Both the position numbers and the translations under genes were made by a program. DNA of 64,000 bases from Devosia sp. FKR38. GTDB taxonomy: Bacteria > Pseudomonadota > Alphaproteobacteria > Rhizobiales > Devosiaceae. The stretch is from the NCBI RefSeq assembly GCF_005222805.1, contig NZ_STGC01000005.1, positions 2,023,651 to 2,087,650 on the forward strand, written 5' to 3'. Positions 59,324 through 64,000 of this stretch are shown one piece after another. The notes under the pieces are model-generated. The model was not told the origin of the DNA. It searched no databases and saw nothing but the letters and a program-made list of their open reading frames with translations. How positions within the stretch are numbered: the stretch's first letter is position 1; every line of letters starts with the position of its first letter.

Positions 59324-59340
59324 CCCGTTCAGCGAACGGG
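59324..59340 (+). promoter_or_regulatory. Hairpin overlapping the amidase ribosome-binding site
   Basis: CCCGTTC and GAACGGG form a 7-bp stem with a 3-base loop. The right arm includes the first bases of the only Shine-Dalgarno-like GGGAAG, and the ATG is seven bases further on. Folding would hinder initiation; it might also act as a weak terminator for the LuxR gene. Confidence 0.5.
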
Positions 59341-59347
59341 AAGCAAA

Positions 59348-60742
59348 ATGGTGCAGCTTTACGATCTTTCCGCCAGCCAGGTGATCAGGGGCCTCAACGC
59401 AGGCGACTTTTCCACCCTGGAGCTGGTTGATACCCTCGTGGCAAGATGTGACGAGCGACGCGCGCTGAATGCCTTTGTCGAGCTCGATACCGACGCCATA
59501 AGGAACGCCGCCCTAGCCGCCGATCGCGACAGGGAAGGCGGGCACGTCGGGGCGCTGGCGGGACTGCCTGTTACGTTCAAGGACAATATCGCGGTCAGGG
59601 GACAGCGGTGCGCCGCGGGCACGCGCGCGCTGAACGCCTACCGCCCGGCGCAGGACGCGGCCGTGGTCCAGCGGCTCCTGTCTTCGGGCGCAATAGCCTT
59701 TGGTCGTAGCGGCATGCATGAACTGGCACTGGGCGCGACCTCCAACAATAAGGCCTTTGGCGCCGTGCACAATCCGCACCGACTGGACCATGTTCCTGGC
59801 GGATCATCTGGCGGGACGGGGTCTGCGGTCGCCGCACGCCTTGTTCCAGCTGGCATCGGCACGGACACAGGCGGGTCGGTGCGCGTGCCGGCCGCGCTTT
59901 GCGGTGTGCATGGGTTTCGCCCCTCGACCGGTCGGTGGCCCACCAAGGGCATTGTACCGCTATCGGCATCCCGTGACACGCCAGGACCCATTGCCCGGAG
60001 CGTTGAAGACCTGGTGCTGCTTGACCAGGCCGTGACCGGCGACTGGTCCGCTGCGCCTGGGGCCAGCATCAAGGGACTAAGGCTTGGCATACCGCAGACC
60101 AGGTTCTGGTCGGCACTAACGGCGGAGGTCGAGACGGCATGCCGCAAGGCCCTGGACACCCTCGTCGCCGAGGGAGCGGTGCTGGTCGAGGTTGATGTGG
60201 CCGCCTTGTTGGACCTTGTGGATGACATCAGCTTTGTCATTGCGATGTTTGAGACGCGGGCCGAACTCGCGCAGTTTGTTGTCGGCCTGGATTGCGGCCC
60301 GACATATCAAGAACTGGTCGCAGGCGTGGCCGGCAATGACGTGCGCGCAATCTTTGCCGGCGCAGGAGCCGATCCGGCCACCTATCATCAGGCCCTGACG
60401 CGTGGTCTGCCGGCGCTTCGTGCGCAGTATAGCGCCGCCTTTGCCGACAATGGGCTGGACGCCATGGTCTTCCCGACCGTGCCGATTGCCGCGCCCCTGA
60501 TTGGCGCGGATGAGGTCGTGATGATCGACGGTCAGCCGCGCCCCACTTTCCAGACGCTCATCCGCAACACCGACCCGGGCGCGTGTGCAGGCATCCCCGG
60601 CATCAGCCTGAACTGCGGCGCCACCAGCGACAATCTTCCCATTGGCCTTGCCTTCGATGCGGATTTCGGGGCCGACCGGCGCCTCCTGGGTTTGGGCTTG
60701 GCCGCGGAGCGGTTTTTTCCCGCTGCGCCCTTGCCGGGGTGA
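59348..60742 (+). CDS. Amidase (amidase-signature family)
   Basis: 464-aa amidase-signature hydrolase. The Ser-cisSer-Lys triad is visible: Lys78 in LPVTFKDNIAVRG, Ser153 in PGGSSGGTGSAV and Ser177 in GTDTGGSVRVPAALCG. Related enzymes hydrolyse aryl or aliphatic amides (mandelamide, indoleacetamide, allophanate). With a nitrilase 98 bases downstream it may convert an amide to the same acid, or handle the amide by-product of nitrilase. A hairpin sits over its ribosome-binding site. Confidence 0.9.
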   Translation: MVQLYDLSASQVIRGLNAGDFSTLELVDTLVARCDERRALNAFVELDTDAIRNAALAADRDREGGHVGALAGLPVTFKDNIAVRGQRCAAGTRALNAYRPAQDAAVVQRLLSSGAIAFGRSGMHELALGATSNNKAFGAVHNPHRLDHVPGGSSGGTGSAVAARLVPAGIGTDTGGSVRVPAALCGVHGFRPSTGRWPTKGIVPLSASRDTPGPIARSVEDLVLLDQAVTGDWSAAPGASIKGLRLGIPQTRFWSALTAEVETACRKALDTLVAEGAVLVEVDVAALLDLVDDISFVIAMFETRAELAQFVVGLDCGPTYQELVAGVAGNDVRAIFAGAGADPATYHQALTRGLPALRAQYSAAFADNGLDAMVFPTVPIAAPLIGADEVVMIDGQPRPTFQTLIRNTDPGACAGIPGISLNCGATSDNLPIGLAFDADFGADRRLLGLGLAAERFFPAAPLPG

Positions 60743-60840
60743 ACCGGCATCGATCGCACGGCCAAGAGGGGTCGGCAGTAATGTGTATTGTTGGCCCCCG
60801 GTACAATCGAAGACACTGAATTGAGACAACGGAGAACGCT

Positions 60841-61869
60841 ATGAAGCCGATCAAGGCAGCTGCGGTTCAGGCCGCGCCGGTATTTATGGACCTGGACGCG
60901 TCGATCACCAAGGCGGAGCAATACATCAATCAGGCGGCTGCCAATGGGGCTGCCCTTGTGGCATTTCCCGAAACCTGGTTGCCCGGCTATCCGTGGTTCG
61001 TCTGGATGGGAGCGCCGGTTGAAGCCATCCCATTCGTTCCGCGCTACCATCTCAACAGCTTCTCGATCAATTCCGAGCCGATGCGGCGCCTGCAGGCGAT
61101 TGCGGCGAAGGCCTCTGTGACCGTGGTCATGGGGTTCTCCGAAGTCGAGGGAAGCTCCCGCTACATGTCCCAGGCAACGATCGGGCCGGATGGCGCGCTG
61201 CTGTCGGTCCGGCGCAAGCTCAAGCCCACCCATGTCGAGCGCACGATCTTTGGCGAGGGCGACGGCTCCGACCTGGTTGTCGTGGACTCCGAATTCGGGC
61301 GCCTGGGGGCGCTCAATTGCTGGGAGCACGTTCAACCCCTGGTCAAGATGGCCATGTATGCCCAGCATGAGGAAGTCCACGTCGCAGCCTGGCCAAGCTT
61401 CTGCCTGATGCGCGACATCGCCCACACGCTGGGGCCGGAGGTGAACAACGCCGCGGCCATGCTCTATGCGGTGGAGGGCAGCTGCTTTGTCGTGGCGCCC
61501 TGCGCGATCGTCAGCCAGGAGATGTTCGACATGGTTGCGAGCACGCCCGAAAAGGCCAATCTGCTGAATACGCGGGGCGGCAAGCCGGGTGGCGGCTTCA
61601 CCAAGATCTACGCGCCCGATGGCAGGTCAATCGGCAATGAACTGGCGGAAGACGAAGAGGGCATTGTCTATGCGGAGCTGGATCCAACGCTGATCCTGAT
61701 CGCCAAGGCCGCCGCCGATCCCGCCGGACACTATTCTCGTCCCGATGCGGTTCGACTTGTGGTCGACCGAACCAGGAGACGCGTCCTGACCGAGCTCAAC
61801 GTCCAGCCGCCGGGCCCACCTCCGGCCACACGGCGGGCGTCTGAGCCGGCGGTTGGCAGCGAAGACTAG
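60841..61869 (+). CDS. Nitrilase
   Basis: 342-aa carbon-nitrogen hydrolase of the true nitrilase branch, converting a nitrile to the acid and ammonia. Catalytic Glu44 in VAFPETWLPGYPWF, Lys128 in VRRKLKPTHVER and Cys160 in LGALNCWEHVQPL are present. CWEH after the nucleophile is the nitrilase rather than amidase form. The last 25 residues are Pro/Ala-rich and probably disordered. It follows the amidase on the same strand and ends at a strong terminator. Arylacetonitrile-type substrates would suit the neighbouring aldehyde dehydrogenase but are not proven. Confidence 0.92.
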   Translation: MKPIKAAAVQAAPVFMDLDASITKAEQYINQAAANGAALVAFPETWLPGYPWFVWMGAPVEAIPFVPRYHLNSFSINSEPMRRLQAIAAKASVTVVMGFSEVEGSSRYMSQATIGPDGALLSVRRKLKPTHVERTIFGEGDGSDLVVVDSEFGRLGALNCWEHVQPLVKMAMYAQHEEVHVAAWPSFCLMRDIAHTLGPEVNNAAAMLYAVEGSCFVVAPCAIVSQEMFDMVASTPEKANLLNTRGGKPGGGFTKIYAPDGRSIGNELAEDEEGIVYAELDPTLILIAKAAADPAGHYSRPDAVRLVVDRTRRRVLTELNVQPPGPPPATRRASEPAVGSED

Positions 61870-61884
61870 ATCCGGCGCCAAGTC

Positions 61885-61920
61885 ACTGCCCCCGGCCCAG
61901 GTCGGGGGCAGTCCGCTCTT
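61885..61920 (+). terminator. Terminator after the nitrilase gene
   Basis: Nine-bp arms ACTGCCCCC and GGGGGCAGT, 10-base loop, followed by CCGCTCTT. It lies 16 bases after the nitrilase stop in the convergent gap to the reductase gene. The T-run is short. Confidence 0.6.
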
Positions 61921-62079
61921 GTCGGCGCCCGTCGCATCCGGCTGCCTGCATTCTGTGTCCGTCACAACGGAGCGCTGGCGCACGGTCGTTGAGACATGTT
62001 GAGCCGATCGGCCGCCATGGCTTGGCATTCGGTTGCGGCGGAGAGAACGCCAGGCCAGGCGAGCGTTTCGAGCGTGTCC

Positions 62080-63015
62080 CTAGCGCGCCGGTCCACCTGG
62101 GTTTGGGGCCCGCTCGAGAGCCGTCAGCAGGCTGGCCAGCGTCGATGTGACCGGTGTTGGGACCGCCAGGTCGCGTCCCGCCTTGCCGACCGCGCCGGTA
62201 ATGGTGCTGATCTCCATCGCCCGGCCGGCCAACCTGTCTTGCAGCATGGATGGCTTGTGCGTCCCGTGATTGGCAAATGCATGCGCGACAGCGGCCTGTA
62301 TGTGACCCCGGTCAACGCCGATGCCATGGGCCAAAGCGACCGCCACGGTCTCTGCCACCACCGCGAAGACCACATCGCGTGCTTCAGCGCTTTCGGACAT
62401 TTCGCCGACGGTCAGACCGGTCAGCGCGGCCGTCGAATTGAGTGCCGCGTTGAAGGCGAGCTTCTCCCAGATCGCGATCTTGACCATGGGGTCGAGTTGG
62501 CAATTGAGGCCAGCGTCATCCAATGCCTTGCCCACGAGCCGAAGCTGTTCGGAATCCCGGCCGTCGGCGGACCAGATCCTGACTTCCCCCGTCCCGGGAA
62601 CAGAGACGAACCCGGGCTCGCGCGGCGTCGAGGGCCAGTTGGTCATGCCCATGACAATGCGCTGCTCCGGCACGAACTGCTGGATGGCTTCCACATTGCC
62701 GATGCCGTTCTGCACAGTGAGTGCCCAGGTTTGGGCGCCAATGAGATGTTGGGCCGCCGTGAGGGCCGACGTGGTGTGGATACCCTTGGTGAAGATGATC
62801 ACCAGGTCGAATGCTTGCCTGTAGTGATCCGCCGGGCCGATCGGCATGGCGTTGATCGTGTCACCGAACACGCCGGTCAGGCGCAGCCCATTCGTCGAGA
62901 TTGCCTCGATGAGCGGGCGGGACACCTCGACCAGCGAGACCGCGTGCCCGCTCTGTGCCAGTCGGGCGGCAAACAGGCCACCCATTGCGCCGGCGCCGAT
63001 AACCGCAATCCGCAT
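62080..63015 (-). CDS. Ketopantoate reductase family dehydrogenase
   Basis: 311-aa protein with ApbA/PanE fold. The N-terminal nucleotide motif is MRIAVIGAGAMGGLFAARLA, with TKGIHTTSAL (family T/K-K block) and VQNGIGNVEAI. In the C-terminal domain, WEKLAFNAALNSTAALTG supplies the conserved catalytic Lys and Asn/Ser. ATG 63015 has GGAGGAAG upstream. Because it sits in a catabolic region and is divergent from a MarR gene, it more likely reduces or oxidises a 2-keto/2-hydroxy acid of this pathway than serving pantothenate synthesis. Confidence 0.87.
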   Translation of the reverse strand: MRIAVIGAGAMGGLFAARLAQSGHAVSLVEVSRPLIEAISTNGLRLTGVFGDTINAMPIGPADHYRQAFDLVIIFTKGIHTTSALTAAQHLIGAQTWALTVQNGIGNVEAIQQFVPEQRIVMGMTNWPSTPREPGFVSVPGTGEVRIWSADGRDSEQLRLVGKALDDAGLNCQLDPMVKIAIWEKLAFNAALNSTAALTGLTVGEMSESAEARDVVFAVVAETVAVALAHGIGVDRGHIQAAVAHAFANHGTHKPSMLQDRLAGRAMEISTITGAVGKAGRDLAVPTPVTSTLASLLTALERAPNPGGPAR

Positions 63016-63073
63016 GTCCCACTTCCTCCAGGCCTGCTTCGTGACGCCATCATCGCATCGCCGGCGGCGAGCA

Positions 63074-63118
63074 GCAATATACTTTGGTCTCAAATTATTT
63101 GATATCAAACTATATTGC
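63074..63118. promoter_or_regulatory. 45-bp palindromic operator, probable MarR site
   Basis: GCAATATA and TATATTGC outer arms frame two TTTGNTNTCAAA-like units, one perfect (TTTGATATCAAA at 63098-63109). The whole element is symmetric about 63096 with few mismatches and is strikingly AT-rich. It lies midway in the divergent gap between the reductase and MarR genes. Confidence 0.7.
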
Positions 63119-63176
63119 CTGTTTCGGACGTCGCCGCTAACCTGACAGGGTCCGCATCTGACGGCGCTGACATGGC

Positions 63177-63698
63177 ATGGCTCAAAGCAGGCGGGGCGAG
63201 ATGGCGAAGGCGGTGCAAGGCAAGGCGACCGATGTGGCGGTGGGGGCGGCGGACGCTGCCGATGGTCCCGTTCCATCTGTGTTCGGGGATGTGATCGGAT
63301 ACCACCTGAGGCTGGCCCAGGAGGCGTCCTTTGCAGCCTTCAGTGCCGCAGCGGACAAAGCCGGGCTCAAACCCGGATGGTACACCATCCTTACCGTCCT
63401 GGCCGAGAAAGGGCCGCTCACCCCATCCGATCTCGGCCGCCTTTGCGGCCGGGATCGCTCGACGCTGACATCAACGCTCAAGGGGCTGGCCAGCCAGCAA
63501 TTGATCGTGCGGGAGCGCAAGCCGGAAGATCAGCGCAGCTACAGCGTGCAGCTCACGGCGCAGGGGCGCTTGGTGCAGGACCGGCTGCGGTCCGTCGCCC
63601 TTGATCATGATCGCCGCCTCGACGGCATCGTCGGCAAGGACAAGCAGCGCCTCGTACAGCTCCTCGCCAAGATAACCCAGTCGCTATCCAGCCAGTAA
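63177..63698 (+). CDS. MarR family transcriptional regulator
   Basis: 173-aa winged-helix regulator. After about 35 Ala-rich residues comes the MarR fold: GYHLRLAQEASFAAF, WYTILTVLAEKGPLTPSDLG, the recognition helix GRDRSTLTSTLKGLASQQ and wing ERKPEDQRSYSVQLTAQG. ATG 63177 has no good ribosome-binding site; ATG 63201, behind GGCGGGGCGAG, may be the true start. It likely represses itself, the divergent reductase and perhaps the following thiamine enzyme, responding to an aromatic acid as many MarR proteins do. Confidence 0.9.
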   Translation: MAQSRRGEMAKAVQGKATDVAVGAADAADGPVPSVFGDVIGYHLRLAQEASFAAFSAAADKAGLKPGWYTILTVLAEKGPLTPSDLGRLCGRDRSTLTSTLKGLASQQLIVRERKPEDQRSYSVQLTAQGRLVQDRLRSVALDHDRRLDGIVGKDKQRLVQLLAKITQSLSSQ

Positions 63699-63774
63699 AG
63701 CCCGACATCTGCGGTCGCTCCTCGGCGCCGCAAGTTCCACCAATGGTCCGTCGTCCATGCCAGAGAGTCCAGAC

Positions 63775-64000
63775 ATGAGCAATTCCAAGCCTGAAATGAT
63801 CACTGCCGGCGGGGCCATCCTGGCGCGTCTCAAGGCCATCGGCGTCGACTATATCTTCGCCAATTCGGGCACGGATTTCCCTCCGATCATCGAGGGACTG
63901 GCCGAAGCCAAGGCAAAGGACATCCCGCTTCCGCACACCGTCATCATTCCGCACGAGAATGCGGCCATGGGAATGGCCCACGGCTACTATCTGGCCACCG
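63775..64000 (+). CDS. Thiamine-diphosphate-dependent enzyme (5' part only)
   Basis: The first 75 residues of a ThDP-binding enzyme of the acetolactate synthase/benzoylformate decarboxylase superfamily; the gene runs out of the window. FANSGTDFPPIIEGL is the start of the pyrimidine-binding domain. PHENAAMGMAHGYYLAT contains the conserved Glu that activates the cofactor. ATG 63775 is chosen; ATG 63757 in frame adds six residues. Decarboxylation of a 2-keto acid to an aldehyde would feed the aromatic-type aldehyde dehydrogenase of this region, but the subfamily cannot be decided. Confidence 0.85.
   Translation, partial: MSNSKPEMITAGGAILARLKAIGVDYIFANSGTDFPPIIEGLAEAKAKDIPLPHTVIIPHENAAMGMAHGYYLAT

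Overview
The window is high-GC DNA with dense, mostly co-directional operons, many ATGA or TGATG start/stop overlaps, and frequent GTG and TTG starts. Its gene content (urtABCDE next to a urease cluster, a glgP-glgB-glgC-glgA-pgm-glgX block, several LacI/GntR-controlled sugar ABC importers, a gamma-glutamyl-polyamine type cluster) fits a soil or aquatic alphaproteobacterium of the order Hyphomicrobiales. A Devosia-like genus is my best guess, but no marker gene or rRNA is present to prove it. I see no tRNA, rRNA, CRISPR array, intact insertion sequence or prophage.

Layout. (1) 1-6064: urea ABC importer urtA (3' part only), urtB, urtC, urtD, an inserted alpha/beta hydrolase, urtE. (2) 6157-14470: urease genes ureD, ureA, ureB, an unknown 132-aa gene and ureC. 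These are followed by a TPR-methyltransferase, an ABM-domain protein, an MliC-like lysozyme inhibitor and a membrane protein, then ureE, ureF, a DUF3995-type membrane gene and ureG. Import and hydrolysis of urea thus form one block that also carries several non-urease passengers. (3) 14492-26427, minus strand: glycogen synthesis and breakdown, ending in a CpdA-like phosphoesterase. (4) 26524-31502: KefB-type K+/H+ antiporter, AI-2E permease, nucleoside hydrolase under a PurR-box-like palindrome, LysE exporter. (5) 31565-40115: a carbohydrate ABC importer of the MalK/F/G type with its own LacI regulator and operator, a TIM-barrel sugar isomerase, a Gfo/Idh/MocA dehydrogenase, and a divergent second LacI regulator with two CGTAAACGTTTACG-type operators.

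(6) 40128-45095: FAD amine oxidase, glutamine-synthetase-like ligase, gamma-glutamyl hydrolase and aminobutyraldehyde-type dehydrogenase. Together they look like a putrescine or other amine pathway through gamma-glutamylated intermediates. (7) 45127-51082: zinc alcohol dehydrogenase, divergent GntR regulator with two DNA-binding domains, and a ribose-type ABC importer (binding protein, double ATPase, permease). (8) 51244-52234: DUF4260 membrane protein and a probable decayed vapC toxin gene. (9) 52235-64000: an accessory-looking catabolic region. On the minus strand it has a branched-chain-type ABC importer (binding protein, LivG, LivF, LivH, LivM) with a terminal aromatic-type aldehyde dehydrogenase. 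Divergent from it are a LuxR regulator, an amidase-signature hydrolase and a true nitrilase, then a ketopantoate-reductase-family dehydrogenase, a MarR regulator with a 45-bp palindromic operator, and the start of a thiamine-diphosphate enzyme.

The most promising candidate for an undescribed system is region 9. It combines dedicated uptake with nitrilase, amidase, ThDP enzyme and aldehyde dehydrogenase, which is consistent with breakdown of an aryl nitrile/amide or 2-keto acid. The second is the hydrolase embedded in the urea transporter operon, and the third the membrane gene translationally coupled between ureF and ureG. All functional statements come from reading motifs in the translated sequence. 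No database search was run.
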